Shown: positions 24,907 to 33,752, counted from the first letter of the stretch. The stretch: 33,752 nucleotides of DNA from Bradyrhizobium sp. (GCF_027451485.1 NZ_DAIDJE010000155.1:1-33752); one strand, 5' to 3'. Translations and numbers: made by a program. The notes: a model not told the origin generated them from the letters alone.

Positions 24907-26286
24907 ATGCCCTTTACGGTTGCGATTATCGGCCGGCCTAACGTGGGGAAGTCAACGTTATTCAATCGCCTGGTCGGGCAGAAGCTCGCGCTGGTCGATG
25001 ATGCGCCGGGTGTCACGCGCGACCGGCGAGAGGGCGAAGCGCGGCTTGGCGATCTCCGTTTTACCGTGATCGACACGGCAGGCCTCGACGAGGGCGCAAG
25101 AGGGTCGCTCACCGCCCGGATGCAGGAACAGACCGAGACCGCAATCGGACTTGCGGACGCGCTAATGTTTGTGATCGACGCCCGCGCCGGATTGACGCCG
25201 AACGACCGCGCCTTTGCCGACTATGCGCGCCGGGCCAGCAAGCCGGTGGTTCTGCTCGCCAATAAAAGCGAGGGCAAGCACGGCGAGGTCGGCGCGATGG
25301 AATCCTACGCGCTGGGACTTGGCGATCCCATCCTGATTTCCGCCGAACACGGCGAGGGCATGGCTGAGCTCTATCAGGCGCTGCGTGCACTGATGCCGGA
25401 GGTGACGGACAAGGATGAAGCCGGAGACGAAGCGGTCGACACGGATGAAGACGTGGCGCGGCGTCCGATCCGCGTGGCGGTCGTCGGTCGTCCCAATGCC
25501 GGTAAGTCGACGCTGATCAATCGGCTGCTGGGTGAGGAGCGGCTGCTCACCAGCGCGGAGGCGGGTACGACACGCGACTCCATTGCGGTGGAATTTACCT
25601 GGAACGGCCGCGAGTTTCGGGTGTTCGATACGGCCGGCTTGCGGCGGCGTTCGCGGATCGAGGAAAAGCTGGAAAAGCTTTCGGTCGCGGATGCCTTGCG
25701 CGCGGTACGCTTTGCCGAGGTGGTCGTACTGATGACGGATGCGCAAAGCAAATTCGAGGAACAGGACCTGCGCATTGCCGACCTGATCGAGCGCGAGGGG
25801 CGGGCGCTCGTGATCGCAGTCAACAAGTGGGATCTGGTGGAAGCAAAGCCCGGCGCGATTTCCGCGCTGCGCGCAGAGGCCGATCACTGGCTGCCGCAGG
25901 TCAAGGGCGCGCCTCTGGTTGCTGTTTCGGGCCTGATGGGTGAGGGCATCGATCGCCTGATGGCGGCGATCGAAGAGGCCTATGCTGTTTGGAACAGGCG
26001 CATACCCACGGCGGCGCTCAATCGCTGGTTCGAGCAGGCGATCGCCGCCAATCCGCCGCCTGCGGTCTCCGGCCGGCGGTTGAAGCTGAACTATATCACC
26101 CAGGCCAAGGCGCGGCCGCCGAGCTTCGTGCTGTTCTGCTCGCGCGCCGACGCCGTGCCGCAGGCCTATCTGCGCTATCTCGTGAATTCCTTGCGCGACC
26201 ACTTTGACCTGCCGGGCACGCCGGTACGAATTGCGCTGCGCGAGAAAGCCAATCCCTTCGCGCACAAACGAAAGCGGCCGTCGTGA
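24907..26286 (+). CDS. der: Ribosome biogenesis GTPase Der (EngA)
   Basis: The 459-residue protein has tandem GTPase domains and a C-terminal KH-like domain and is needed for 50S subunit assembly. The first P-loop is GRPNVGKST (9-17) with DTAGL, and the second is GRPNAGKST (194-202) with [10 protein letters not shown] and NKWD. The first domain has NKSE where NKxD is usual, a variant I believe is common in alphaproteobacteria. An acidic linker (about 165-183) separates the domains. The ATG at 24907 gives the standard N terminus; an in-frame start at 24859 adds unrelated residues. Confidence 0.96.
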   Translation: MPFTVAIIGRPNVGKSTLFNRLVGQKLALVDDAPGVTRDRREGEARLGDLRFTVIDTAGLDEGARGSLTARMQEQTETAIGLADALMFVIDARAGLTPNDRAFADYARRASKPVVLLANKSEGKHGEVGAMESYALGLGDPILISAEHGEGMAELYQALRALMPEVTDKDEAGDEAVDTDEDVARRPIRVAVVGRPNAGKSTLINRLLGEERLLTSAEAGTTRDSIAVEFTWNGREFRVFDTAGLRRRSRIEEKLEKLSVADALRAVRFAEVVVLMTDAQSKFEEQDLRIADLIEREGRALVIAVNKWDLVEAKPGAISALRAEADHWLPQVKGAPLVAVSGLMGEGIDRLMAAIEEAYAVWNRRIPTAALNRWFEQAIAANPPPAVSGRRLKLNYITQAKARPPSFVLFCSRADAVPQAYLRYLVNSLRDHFDLPGTPVRIALREKANPFAHKRKRPS

Positions 26287-26412
26287 GCGAAACGAGCGTG
26301 CTTCGCACGCAGCCTGCAACGTCGCCGCGTCGCGCGCGGCGGGCGCGCGCTGTCGGGCAGCGGACCAGCCGGTAATAATTGACGCATTCAAGCAGCGGCG
26401 CGCCGCCGTGCG

Positions 26413-27546
26413 TTATCGCAGCGCGTCGGAGGTCAGCTTGAATTTCTGGATGCGCTTGGCGTTATCGACCTCGGCCGTATAGACGTTGCCCTTGGCGTCG
26501 ACAGCGATCGCGTGAACCCAGTGAAACTGTCCGGCATTGCGGCCGCTTCGTCCGAAACGGCCGACCACGGTGCCGTCCGAGCGATTGATGATGCGGATCT
26601 CATTGTTCTCGCCATCCGCGTTGAGCAGATAGCTCTGTTTCGGATCGGGCCAGATCGCGATGTCCCACACGGCGCCGTTGCCGAGCGTGGTCTTCTCGAA
26701 AAACCATTCGTTCACGAAAGTTCCGTCTTTGCGGAAGATCTGGATGCGATTGTTGATGCGGTCGCAGACATAGACCAGGCCATCATTGGCAATCTTCACG
26801 CAGTGGACGGGATTGGCAAATTGCTGCGACACGGGCGCCTTGGGATCGTAAGGCGGCTGCTGGTCGTCGTTCGGAACGTGGCCGTAGGCGCCCCAGTGGC
26901 GCTTATAGGCGCCCGTGGTGGCGTCGAATACGATGACGCGGCGATTGCCGTAACCGTCGGCGACATAGATCTCATTGGCGTCCTTGTCGATCGTCGTTTC
27001 GGCCGGCTTACCCAGCTGGGTGGTGTCATTGCTGCCTTTGCTTGGCGCAATCTTGCCGATCTGCATCACGAATTTGCCATCGAGCGTGAACTTCAAGATG
27101 GCGTTGTCGTTTGTGGCGTTGCCGCCGATCCAGACAAAGCCGCGGTCATCGACTTCAATGCCGTGTTCGCGTCCGACCCATTCGTAACCGTCGCCCGGGC
27201 CGCCCCAGGCCCGCAGCAGGTTGCCGTCGGTGTCGAATTCGAGCACCGGAGGTGCCGGAGCGCAGCATTTCGAGCGGGGCGGGGTCAAAACCGCTCCCTT
27301 CTCGTCGTCCGTCAGGGATCGAGGGCGATGGATGATCCAGATGTGACCCTCGGAATCGACGGTGATGCCGCCAACCTGACCGAGTATCCAGTTGTTAGGC
27401 AGCGGCTTTGGCCAGCTCGCGTCGACGGTAAAGGTCGGAATCTCGCCGGCGTATAAACGCGCCGGCCCTCCGAGCAACACAACGGCAGCGATCCAGCCCG
27501 CGGCTCCCGACCGAATCGCACGTCCCAAGCGGCGGCCTGTCAGCAT
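26413..27546 (-). CDS. Exported NHL-repeat beta-propeller protein
   Basis: This 377-residue protein has a signal peptide (residues 1-33, ending ARLYAGE) and repeated NHL-type blades such as HGIEVDDRGFVWIGG, NEIYVADGYGNRRVIVFD, DGLVYVCDRINNRIQIFRKDG and HAIAVDAKGNVYTAEV. It should fold as a periplasmic six-bladed propeller. Family relatives include peptidyl-alpha-hydroxyglycine lyase-like proteins, but no enzyme activity can be claimed. A Cys-Cys pair lies in a proline-rich loop near residues 93-94. GGGAGGG precedes the ATG. It converges on der with a 126-base GC-rich gap and follows the dehydrogenase on the same strand. Confidence 0.85.
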   Translation of the reverse strand: MLTGRRLGRAIRSGAAGWIAAVVLLGGPARLYAGEIPTFTVDASWPKPLPNNWILGQVGGITVDSEGHIWIIHRPRSLTDDEKGAVLTPPRSKCCAPAPPVLEFDTDGNLLRAWGGPGDGYEWVGREHGIEVDDRGFVWIGGNATNDNAILKFTLDGKFVMQIGKIAPSKGSNDTTQLGKPAETTIDKDANEIYVADGYGNRRVIVFDATTGAYKRHWGAYGHVPNDDQQPPYDPKAPVSQQFANPVHCVKIANDGLVYVCDRINNRIQIFRKDGTFVNEWFFEKTTLGNGAVWDIAIWPDPKQSYLLNADGENNEIRIINRSDGTVVGRFGRSGRNAGQFHWVHAIAVDAKGNVYTAEVDNAKRIQKFKLTSDALR

Positions 27547-27594
27547 CGTAGCCCTCCCGTCGTTTCTTGTTTTCAGCTCAAGACACGTTCGTGC

Positions 27595-28335
27595 TCACTC
27601 CGGCATACGAAAACTCATCAGCTTCCTGGTTGGGTAATCGTAGAGTTTGCCGGTCTCATTCCAGGACGGCAAGCACATCGGCACGATGAATTCCGCCGCT
27701 TGGTCGGGGGTCTCGAGCGTCAGTGGGTCTTCCCCCGGGAACACCGCAGCGCGCATTCTGGTGCGGATCGGGCCGGGGTTGAACAGGTTGACCCGAAGCG
27801 CGGACGAGCTCGTCTCGTGGGCCCACACGCGTGCCAGGGTTTCCAGCGCGGCCTTGGAGGCTGCATAAGGTCCGAGATAAGCAGTCGCCTTGCTGGACGT
27901 GTCCGCGGTGATGAATACGGCGCGGGCCGCGTCCGATTTCTTGAGAAGCGGCTCCATGCAGCGGATCAATTGAAAATTGGCCGATAGATTGAGCGCAATG
28001 ACGTCGTTCCACGGCTTCATGTCGATATGGCCAAGCGGCGAAGAGGGGCCGGCGACACCGGCATTGCCGACGAGAATATCGATCTTGCGGTGGCGCTCAT
28101 TTAATGCGGCCCCCAGCCGCGCAATTCCGTCGAAGTCGGTCAGGCTGAGCGGCACCAGAGTGGCGGTGCCGCCATCTTTCCGGATCTCGTCATCGAGCTC
28201 TTCGAGCCCGCCTTGCGTGCGCGCGATCGCCACGATCTGCGCGCCTTCTCTGGCAAGCGCGCGCGCTGTGGCATAGCCGATGCCGCGCGAGGCGCCGGTG
28301 ACGAGAGCGATGCGGCCGGTGAGGGGCTTGGTCAT
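27595..28335 (-). CDS. Short-chain dehydrogenase downstream of purF
   Basis: The 246-residue classical SDR shows TGASRGIG near residues 13-20, the GNAGVAGP strand end, and the catalytic YAASK in YLGPYAASKAALETLAR, followed by VNLFNPGPIRTRM. Where the catalytic serine is expected, the text is FITADTSSKA. It should oxidise or reduce an unidentified alcohol or carbonyl with NAD(P)H. The ATG at 28335 gives the normal SDR start; the in-frame start at 28398 lies inside the REP-like palindrome and is rejected. It follows purF on the same strand after about 90 bases. Confidence 0.9.
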   Translation of the reverse strand: MTKPLTGRIALVTGASRGIGYATARALAREGAQIVAIARTQGGLEELDDEIRKDGGTATLVPLSLTDFDGIARLGAALNERHRKIDILVGNAGVAGPSSPLGHIDMKPWNDVIALNLSANFQLIRCMEPLLKKSDAARAVFITADTSSKATAYLGPYAASKAALETLARVWAHETSSSALRVNLFNPGPIRTRMRAAVFPGEDPLTLETPDQAAEFIVPMCLPSWNETGKLYDYPTRKLMSFRMPE

Positions 28336-28370
28336 TGTTTCGGGTCCACGTTTGCGGCGGTTTTTACAGA

Positions 28371-28403
28371 CGCGGATGGCCGGGACAAGCCCGGCCATAA
28401 CAG
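28371..28403. repeat. REP-like palindromic intergenic element (copy 2)
   Basis: ATGGCCGGG (28376-28384) pairs perfectly with CCCGGCCAT (28390-28398) around ACAAG, preceded by GCGG. This is the palindrome widespread between genes in Bradyrhizobium and related rhizobia, whose chance translations (MAGLVPAIR, GRDKPGH) recur in false ORFs. It sits just after the purF stop on the minus strand, where its hairpin could end or stabilise the cvpA-purF message. Confidence 0.7.
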
Positions 28404-28425
28404 AAAACCTGCGGGATGCAGTGCG

Positions 28426-29946
28426 TCAGCTCGCCTCGGCCAGCAATGACAATTGTCGCGGCTGCGGCTCGACCTGATCGTGGTCGGTGAGGCTGGTCGG
28501 GTAGGCACCGGTGAAGCAATGATCGGAAAACTTTGGATTGGCGGGATCGCGGCCGGGATAGCCCATGGCGCGGTACATGCCGTCGACCGACAGGAAGGCG
28601 AGCGTATCGGCGCCGATCAGCTCGCGCATTTCCTCGAGATTATGGGTCGCCGCCAGCAGGCCGCCGCGGTCCGGCAGATCGATGCCGTAATAGTCGGGGT
28701 AAAGGATTGGCGGTGAAGCGAGCCGGAAATGCACCTCGCGGGCGCCGGCCTCGCGCATCATGCGGACAATCTTCTTCGACGTGGTGCCGCGTACCAGCGA
28801 GTCGTCGATCAGGATAATGCGCTTGCCTTCGATCGCGGCGCGGTTGGCGTTGTGCTTCATCTTGACGCCGGATTCGCGAATGCTCTGGGTCGGCTGGATG
28901 AAGGTGCGGCCGACATAGTGGTTGCGGATGATGCCGAGTTCGAACGGCACGCCCGAGTGTTGGCTGTAGCCAACCGCTGCCGGCACGCCCGAGTCCGGCA
29001 CCGGGACCACGACATCGACCGGCACGTGGCTTTCGCGCGCAAGCTGCGCCCCAAACGCCTTGCGGACGTCATATACCGACCTCCCGCCGACGATGGAGTC
29101 CGGCCGCGAGAAATAGATGTATTCGAAGATGCAGGGACGGGGCGGCTTCGGCGGAAACGGCTTGTGGCTATGCGCGCCCCGGTCATCGAATACGACGATT
29201 TCGCCAGGCTCGACGTCGCGGACATATTTGGCACCGATGATATCCAGCGCACAGGTTTCCGAGGCAAGCACGGGGCAACCCTCGAATTCCCCGAGCACGA
29301 GCGGCCGGATACCAAGCGGATCGCGCGCGCCGATCAGTTTTTTGTTGGTCAGCGACACCAGCGAATAGGCGCCCTCGATGGCGCGCAGCGCCTCGATGAA
29401 TCGATCGATGAAATGGTTGCGCTTGGATTGGGCCACCAGATGCAGGATGACCTCGGTGTCGGTCGTGGATTGCATCATGGCGCCGCCGCGCACGAGTTCG
29501 CGGCGCAGCGTCAGCCCGTTGGTCAGGTTGCCGTTGTGGCCAACCGCAAAACCGCCGGCGTTGAGCTCGGCGAACAGCGGCTGCACGTTGCGCAGGATGG
29601 TTTCGCCGGTCGTCGAATAGCGCACGTGGCCGATCGCTGCATTGCCGGGCAGGCGCTCGATTACCTCGCGCCGGGAGAACGTGTCACCGACGAGGCCGAG
29701 GCGCCGTTCGGAATGGAACCGGGTTCCATCAAACGAGACAATGCCGGCAGCTTCCTGGCCGCGATGCTGAAGCGCGTGCAGCCCCAAGGCCGTGATCGCC
29801 GCAGCCTCCGGATGGCCAAAAATCCCGAACACGCCGCATTCCTCGCGCAGCGTGTCGCCCTCCAGGTCGGCGTCTTCCAGGTAGAGCGGGCCGGTGTTTG
29901 GCCCTGCAGCTTTGGCGTCGTCGGAAGGGCTTTGTTGGCTGTCCAT
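28426..29946 (-). CDS. purF: Amidophosphoribosyltransferase
   Basis: The 506-residue enzyme catalyses the first committed step of purine synthesis, transferring glutamine amide nitrogen to PRPP. A propeptide of about 36 residues precedes the catalytic Cys37 (EECGVFGIFG), exposed by cleavage. The glutaminase domain contains GHVRYSTTGE and GHNGNLTN, and the PRPP site ILIDDSLVRGTTSKK lies in the second half. The ATG at 29946 has GAGAGG upstream. The gene follows cvpA with a 23-base gap, the usual cvpA-purF pairing. Confidence 0.96.
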   Translation of the reverse strand: MDSQQSPSDDAKAAGPNTGPLYLEDADLEGDTLREECGVFGIFGHPEAAAITALGLHALQHRGQEAAGIVSFDGTRFHSERRLGLVGDTFSRREVIERLPGNAAIGHVRYSTTGETILRNVQPLFAELNAGGFAVGHNGNLTNGLTLRRELVRGGAMMQSTTDTEVILHLVAQSKRNHFIDRFIEALRAIEGAYSLVSLTNKKLIGARDPLGIRPLVLGEFEGCPVLASETCALDIIGAKYVRDVEPGEIVVFDDRGAHSHKPFPPKPPRPCIFEYIYFSRPDSIVGGRSVYDVRKAFGAQLARESHVPVDVVVPVPDSGVPAAVGYSQHSGVPFELGIIRNHYVGRTFIQPTQSIRESGVKMKHNANRAAIEGKRIILIDDSLVRGTTSKKIVRMMREAGAREVHFRLASPPILYPDYYGIDLPDRGGLLAATHNLEEMRELIGADTLAFLSVDGMYRAMGYPGRDPANPKFSDHCFTGAYPTSLTDHDQVEPQPRQLSLLAEAS

Positions 29947-29969
29947 CGCGCCTCTCTTGTAACCAGCGA

Positions 29970-30599
29970 TCACCGTGCCGCGGGCTTTTCGATCAGCTTT
30001 TTAAGGCTGTCTCGGGCCGGTTTACTATATCCGTCGCCTGAGGCAGGGGCCGTCGGCTCGGCGTCAGTCTGCTCATCTTCGGGTTTATTCTTCTTGAATC
30101 TCTTCAAAATGGTGTTCTCCGGGTCATCCGGCAAGAGCGCCATCAGCCAATCCCCGGTTCCTTGCAGGACCATCCGGGATTTTGCCCCGGTCACCCAATC
30201 CGGCCGCTGCTTCTCAGGAACCAGCCAGGTGAAGAACAGGAACGCCACCACCACGATCAACAGGCCGCGCGCCAGACCGAACAGGAATCCGAGGGTGCGG
30301 TCCAAGGCCCCGATCCGCGAATCAAGGATCATGTCGGAGATTCGCACGGTTATCACGGACACCACGATCAGCGTCGCGACAAAAACCCCCGCGACCACGA
30401 CAATGCTCGCGACCGTGTCGTTATTGAAATAAGTCTTGGCGGTCGGCAGCAGCTTGGAGAACGAATAGAGCGTCACCAGCGCGGCGGCTCCCCAGGCCGC
30501 AATCGACAGGATTTCCCGCATGAAGCCGCGTACCATCGCCAGCAAGCCGGAAATCAGCATCACAGCGAGCAGAACGAGATCGAGGATTGTAATCGGCAT
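29970..30599 (-). CDS. cvpA: CvpA family membrane protein
   Basis: This 209-residue protein has four hydrophobic segments at about residues 5-25, 30-50, 65-88 and 105-125, with the CvpA-typical DRTLGFLFGLARGLLIV stretch. The C-terminal 60 residues are polar, with lysines, acidic residues and prolines. CvpA is linked to colicin V production and envelope resistance in enterics; the molecular role is unsettled. Its place directly before purF is conserved. Confidence 0.92.
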   Translation of the reverse strand: MPITILDLVLLAVMLISGLLAMVRGFMREILSIAAWGAAALVTLYSFSKLLPTAKTYFNNDTVASIVVVAGVFVATLIVVSVITVRISDMILDSRIGALDRTLGFLFGLARGLLIVVVAFLFFTWLVPEKQRPDWVTGAKSRMVLQGTGDWLMALLPDDPENTILKRFKKNKPEDEQTDAEPTAPASGDGYSKPARDSLKKLIEKPAAR

Positions 30600-30749
30600 C
30601 GGCTGGTCGGGTCCGCATCAAGGTTCAAACCGCGAATCGGGCGCCGTCCCAAGCTGACGGTCCGAGGCGGGCGCGGCAAGGCCGGAGATACGCCATCCAG
30701 TCCCGCGCGCCGGATGTATAGCGGCGGGGACGGGGAACGTCACGTACAC

Positions 30750-32204
30750 CTAGCCTTCACGACTGCGGAATCTCGCATGTGTTGCATTTTTTTCCGCCGC
30801 CGAATGGTCCTTGTTCCCGCGCGGGGACCCGCGCGCGGCGATTTCCGCGACAAGGCTGGTAAGCCCTCCCACTGACATCAGCGACAGGCCGGAATCGCTG
30901 CTGGCCTCGCCCCGGGCTGATTCGGGCAATACCGCGCGGCCAAAGCCCAGCTTGGCGGCTTCCTTGAGGCGGGCGGAGGTCTGCGCGACGGGGCGAACCG
31001 CGCCCGAGAGCGAGATTTCGCCGAAATAGACAGCATCCGCCGGAAGCGGCGCGTTGACGAGCGAGGACACCAGGGCGGCCGCGGCAGCGAGGTCCGCCGC
31101 CGGTTCCTGGATGCGCAGGCCGCCGGCGACGTTCAAATAGACGTCATGGCCCGACAATTTGACCCCGCAATGGGCCTCCAACACCGCCAGCACCATGGAG
31201 AGGCGGCTGGGGTCCCAGCCGACCACCGCCCGGCGCGGCGTGCCGAGCGATGTCGGCGCCACCAACGCCTGCAGTTCGACCAAGACGGGTCGGGTGCCTT
31301 CGATTCCGGCGAACACCGCCGTCCCCGGGCTGCCGAGATCGCGCTCGGACAGGAACAGTTCGGAGGGGTTGGAGACCTCGCGAAGACCCAGGCCCGTCAT
31401 TTCGAAAACGCCGATCTCGTCGGTCGGGCCAAAGCGGTTTTTCACAGCCCGCAGGATCCGGAACTGCTGCGAGCCCTCGCCCTCGAACGAGAGCACTGCA
31501 TCCACCATGTGTTCGACCACGCGCGGTCCTGCGATCTGGCCGTCCTTGGTGACATGGCCGACCAGAATGATCGCGGCACCGGACTTCTTGGCAAAGCGAA
31601 TGAGTGCCTGCGCCGAAGCGCGCACCTGCGTCACGGTACCCGGCGCAGACTCCACCGTATCGGTCCACATGGTCTGGATGGAATCGATCACGATCAAGCG
31701 CGGGGTTGCGCCCTCGGAAAGGGTCGAGACTATATCCTCAACCGACGTCTCCGCTGCCAACTGCACCGGCGCGTCTGCAAGCCCGAGGCGTTCAGCACGC
31801 AGCCGTACCTGCGCGACCGCCTCCTCGCCGGAAATGTAGACGGCACGGTGGCCGGCCCGCGCCAGCTGGCTGGTAGCCTGCGTAAGCAGAGTCGATTTTC
31901 CGATGCCGGGATCGCCGCCGACCAGCAGCACCGAGCCGCGGACGAAGCCGCCACCGGTGACGCGGTCCAACTCGGCCATGCCGGAGGACAGGCGCGGGGC
32001 GTCCTGGCTTTTGCCGGAAAGGCTCTCCAGCGCAAAGTGACGGCCCTTGCGCTTTGAGCGGATCGAGGCCGGCACTGTGGTGGCGCCGGTGACATCCTCC
32101 TCGACGAGCGTATTCCACTCGCCGCAGGAGTCGCATTTGCCCTGCCAGCGGTTATAGGCTGCGCCGCAGTTCTGGCAGACGAAGGAAAGGGAGGACTTGG
32201 CCAT
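30750..32204 (-). CDS. radA: DNA repair protein RadA (Sms)
   Basis: The 484-residue RecA-related ATPase promotes branch migration during recombination repair. An N-terminal C4 zinc finger (Cys10, 13, 24, 27) precedes the Walker A GGDPGIGKST (96-105), a DSIQTMW Walker B region and the RadA-specific KNRFG in AVKNRFGPTDEIG. A Lon-like C-terminal domain (about 290-460) contains LNVAGGLRIQEPAADLA. Length and order match the family, with a short extra basic tail. The ATG at 32204 has AAAAGAGG upstream. It lies 150 bases upstream of cvpA on the same strand. Confidence 0.96.
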   Translation of the reverse strand: MAKSSLSFVCQNCGAAYNRWQGKCDSCGEWNTLVEEDVTGATTVPASIRSKRKGRHFALESLSGKSQDAPRLSSGMAELDRVTGGGFVRGSVLLVGGDPGIGKSTLLTQATSQLARAGHRAVYISGEEAVAQVRLRAERLGLADAPVQLAAETSVEDIVSTLSEGATPRLIVIDSIQTMWTDTVESAPGTVTQVRASAQALIRFAKKSGAAIILVGHVTKDGQIAGPRVVEHMVDAVLSFEGEGSQQFRILRAVKNRFGPTDEIGVFEMTGLGLREVSNPSELFLSERDLGSPGTAVFAGIEGTRPVLVELQALVAPTSLGTPRRAVVGWDPSRLSMVLAVLEAHCGVKLSGHDVYLNVAGGLRIQEPAADLAAAAALVSSLVNAPLPADAVYFGEISLSGAVRPVAQTSARLKEAAKLGFGRAVLPESARGEASSDSGLSLMSVGGLTSLVAEIAARGSPRGNKDHSAAEKNATHARFRSREG

Positions 32205-32227
32205 GGGCCTCTTTTGGAGACAGATTC

Positions 32228-32245
32228 GAAAGGCGTCAGCCTTTC
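32228..32245 (-). terminator. Hairpin between the HD-GYP and radA genes
   Basis: GAAAGGC (32228-32234) and GCCTTTC (32239-32245) form a 7-bp stem with a GTCA loop in the 193-base gap between the two minus-strand genes. Only a weak T content follows, so termination of the HD-GYP transcript is possible but unproven. Confidence 0.35.
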
Positions 32246-32397
32246 CTTAGCATGAATCGATGCCCCAGCCTTGTGCGCAGCAGGATTAGGGAAAATCCCG
32301 TCCAGATCGTAGACAGGCAGGGCCCAATGATCGCGGCGCCGCCGATCGCAAGATGCCAAAACGATACTCGTTTGCCGGGGCGCGGTAGGTGCTATTC

Positions 32398-33435
32398 TCA
32401 GGTTGCCAGCGCTGTCCGGCGAAATGCCTTGAGGAGCGAAGTCTCCAATTTGCCCGTCATGCCGCACAGAATGTTGTAGGCCTCTTCGCGCGGCATCGCC
32501 ACACGATATGGTCTCGACTCGATCAGAGCGGCAAAAATATCCGAGATGGTCAAAAGCCTCACAAGATCGGAGATTTCTGATGCCGTGAGCGCATCGGGAT
32601 AACCCGAACCATCAAGATATTCGTGGTGATGTTTGACCGCATCCAGCGTTTCGGTGCTGATACCGGGGATATCCTTGAGCAGATCGTATCCGATCAACGG
32701 ATGCTGCTTCATGATATCTTCCTCGTTTGAGGCAAGACGCCCAGGCTTGTCGAGAATCGAAAGCGGGATTCGGGCCTTGCCGATGTCGTGCAGCGTGGCC
32801 GCCATCCCCAGTCGCTTCACGTCCTGGGGGCCGAACTTGATATCCAGCGCGAAGGCAACCGCAATGCCGGTGACCAGCAAACAGTGCTGGAAGGTTCCTT
32901 CGTGATACTTTCGGACGTTATCGAGCCATCCGCTCAAACCGTTCTGACTAATGCTCGCGACAATCTGCGCGGTGACAGTTTCGGCATCAGCAAGGTGGAT
33001 AGCATTACGCTGTCCGATCGCTGAGAACATGGAGCCGAAGGCTTTTCCGCAATCGGTGATCCAGTTCGGCGCGTGCTCGGAACCGGTTTCCGCTGCGCGC
33101 ATGGCCGCCTCGACCTGGGTCAGCTTGGCAGCCGCCTGCCTGGCGTTGTGCACAACCTCGGTTGCCCCGAGCGCAAACGCCTGGGCCATCAAGTGATGCA
33201 GGTGCCGGTGAACGACAAACAGCCTTTCACTCACGGTTTTCAGATCAGCCATCACGTGCCTGATCTGCTCGACGCACGTCGGTTGCCGCAGGTCCGCGTC
33301 CACCATCAGCACGCCGCTCGGCGCGAAGACAGGTTCTTGCCCTAAGACGCGGGGGACGACGGAGTAACGCGGCTCCAGTGCCGCGCGGATGGCGGGGATC
33401 TTTCCAGGCTCGTCAGTCAGATAGCAAACAAGCAT
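32398..33435 (-). CDS. HD-GYP domain phosphodiesterase with REC-like N terminus
   Basis: This 345-residue cytoplasmic protein ends in a full HD-GYP domain: His216-Asp217 in LHDIGKARIPLSIL, HHHEYLDGSGYP (269-280) and a late SDIFAALIESRPYR, so it should hydrolyse cyclic di-GMP. The first 110 residues resemble a receiver fold (MLVCYLTDEPGK start, Asp46/Asp48 in MVDADL, AFALGATEVVHN near the end), but the usual acidic pocket and the lysine are not clear, so it may be a pseudo-receiver. The ATG at 33435 is preferred to a TTG at 33504. A membrane sensor is absent; the partner is unknown. Confidence 0.88.
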   Translation of the reverse strand: MLVCYLTDEPGKIPAIRAALEPRYSVVPRVLGQEPVFAPSGVLMVDADLRQPTCVEQIRHVMADLKTVSERLFVVHRHLHHLMAQAFALGATEVVHNARQAAAKLTQVEAAMRAAETGSEHAPNWITDCGKAFGSMFSAIGQRNAIHLADAETVTAQIVASISQNGLSGWLDNVRKYHEGTFQHCLLVTGIAVAFALDIKFGPQDVKRLGMAATLHDIGKARIPLSILDKPGRLASNEEDIMKQHPLIGYDLLKDIPGISTETLDAVKHHHEYLDGSGYPDALTASEISDLVRLLTISDIFAALIESRPYRVAMPREEAYNILCGMTGKLETSLLKAFRRTALAT

Positions 33436-33591
33436 TTTGATTGGCCAATCGAAAAAAGGTGCGGCCGTGATTTGAACAGGCAATCGGCAATAAATTGCCG
33501 TCAAGTCTACGACGATTTCCTTAACAAGAGTTGACGGTTGCGTTTAAGGAGGGGCACAACCGCTGCCTGTGAAGGCTCCCGATTGGAATAC

Positions 33592-33752
33592 CTACCGTAA
33601 ATCGATCCAGACCGGCGCATGGTCGCTCGCGCCTTCCTCGCCACGCACCAGACGATCAACCCCTGCCTTCTTGAGCCGCGATGCCAGTGCAGGGCTTATC
33701 AAAAGATGATCGAGCCTGAGGCCGGCATCGCGCCGCCATCGGTTGCGCTTGT
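33592..33752 (-). CDS. xthA: Exodeoxyribonuclease III, C-terminal fragment
   Basis: Reading the minus strand into the window edge gives the last 52 residues of an ExoIII-family AP endonuclease. Visible are RWRRDAGLRLDHLLISPAL, which carries the catalytic Asp of the LRIDHLL motif, and GASDHAPVWIDL with the active-site Asp-His near the end, then TAG at 33592-33594. The rest of the gene lies beyond the window. The enzyme cuts abasic sites in base-excision repair. Confidence 0.9.
   Translation of the reverse strand, partial: KRNRWRRDAGLRLDHLLISPALASRLKKAGVDRLVRGEEGASDHAPVWIDLR

Noticed and set aside
26296..26310. GCGTGC-TTC-GCACGC hairpin after der as a terminator
   Set aside because: Only six pairs with a three-base loop and no T run in either direction, in a very GC-rich gap where such pairings are common.
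26413..27546. Calling the NHL-repeat protein BamB because of its propeller and nearness to der
   Set aside because: It has a normal signal peptide rather than a lipobox, NHL rather than PQQ-type repeats, and lies on the opposite strand.
28729..30432. Long plus-strand ORF opposite purF and cvpA (567 codons)
   Set aside because: It covers two well-supported minus-strand genes, has no recognisable motifs and is Arg/Asp/Gly-rich, as expected for an antisense frame.

Overview
The window reads as ordinary chromosome of a high-GC alphaproteobacterium, most likely Bradyrhizobium or a close relative (Nitrobacteraceae). Supporting signs are the gene families and their order (DUF47-pit, radA/cvpA/purF, yfgM-like/der), many GTG and TTG starts, and REP-like palindromes of the kind scattered through Bradyrhizobium genomes. 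I see no rRNA, tRNA, CRISPR array, insertion sequence, integrase or replication origin. No gene-free stretch exceeds 300 bases; the longest is about 220 bases, upstream of the liv operon.

Layout. 89-1615 (-): a periplasmic DegP/Do-type protease. 1809-3282 (+): a compact unit of an ArsR-type repressor, an AHSA1/SRPBCC protein, a small membrane protein and a DUF1801 protein. 3471-6622 (+): a CBS-containing ClC protein and an MFS permease. 6743-9438 (+): a four-gene group (DUF899 thioredoxin-like protein, 66-residue membrane peptide, short-chain dehydrogenase, ECF sigma factor with a SnoaL-like tail). Two nearly identical ECF-type promoters lie within this group. 9448-10335 (-): a Tat-exported class A beta-lactamase, divergent from a Lin0512-family gene. 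10873-12013 (+): a YfcG/YghU-like glutathione transferase broken by one base in a T run, then an ArsC/YffB-like reductase. 12020-12772 (-): a PAS_5-like protein.

12993-17658 (+): a complete branched-chain-amino-acid-type ABC transporter in the order livG-livF-livK-livH-livM, with a strong hairpin just after the binding-protein gene. 17806-19472 (+): a DUF47-pit phosphate pair with a candidate Pho box upstream. 19571-26286 (+): prfC, a secreted protein with a TolA-C-like end, nnrU, panB, a YfgM-like protein, a proline-rich lipoprotein and der. 26413-30599 (-): an NHL-repeat exported protein, a short-chain dehydrogenase, purF and cvpA. 30750-33435 (-): radA and an HD-GYP protein. 33592-33752 (-): the end of an exonuclease III gene.

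The most interesting signal is the 6.7-9.4 kb ECF unit. The same promoter pattern (TGACTCC, 16 bases, CGTC or CGTT) occurs before the first gene and again before the dehydrogenase. No anti-sigma factor gene is adjacent, and the sigma factor carries its own C-terminal SnoaL-like domain. This looks like a small self-regulating stress or redox regulon. Other leads are the reversed Pho box at pit, interleaved operator-like repeats at the ArsR gene, a 16-codon leader abutting the yfgM-like start, replacement of bamB by a lipoprotein between yfgM and der, and the frameshifted glutathione transferase.
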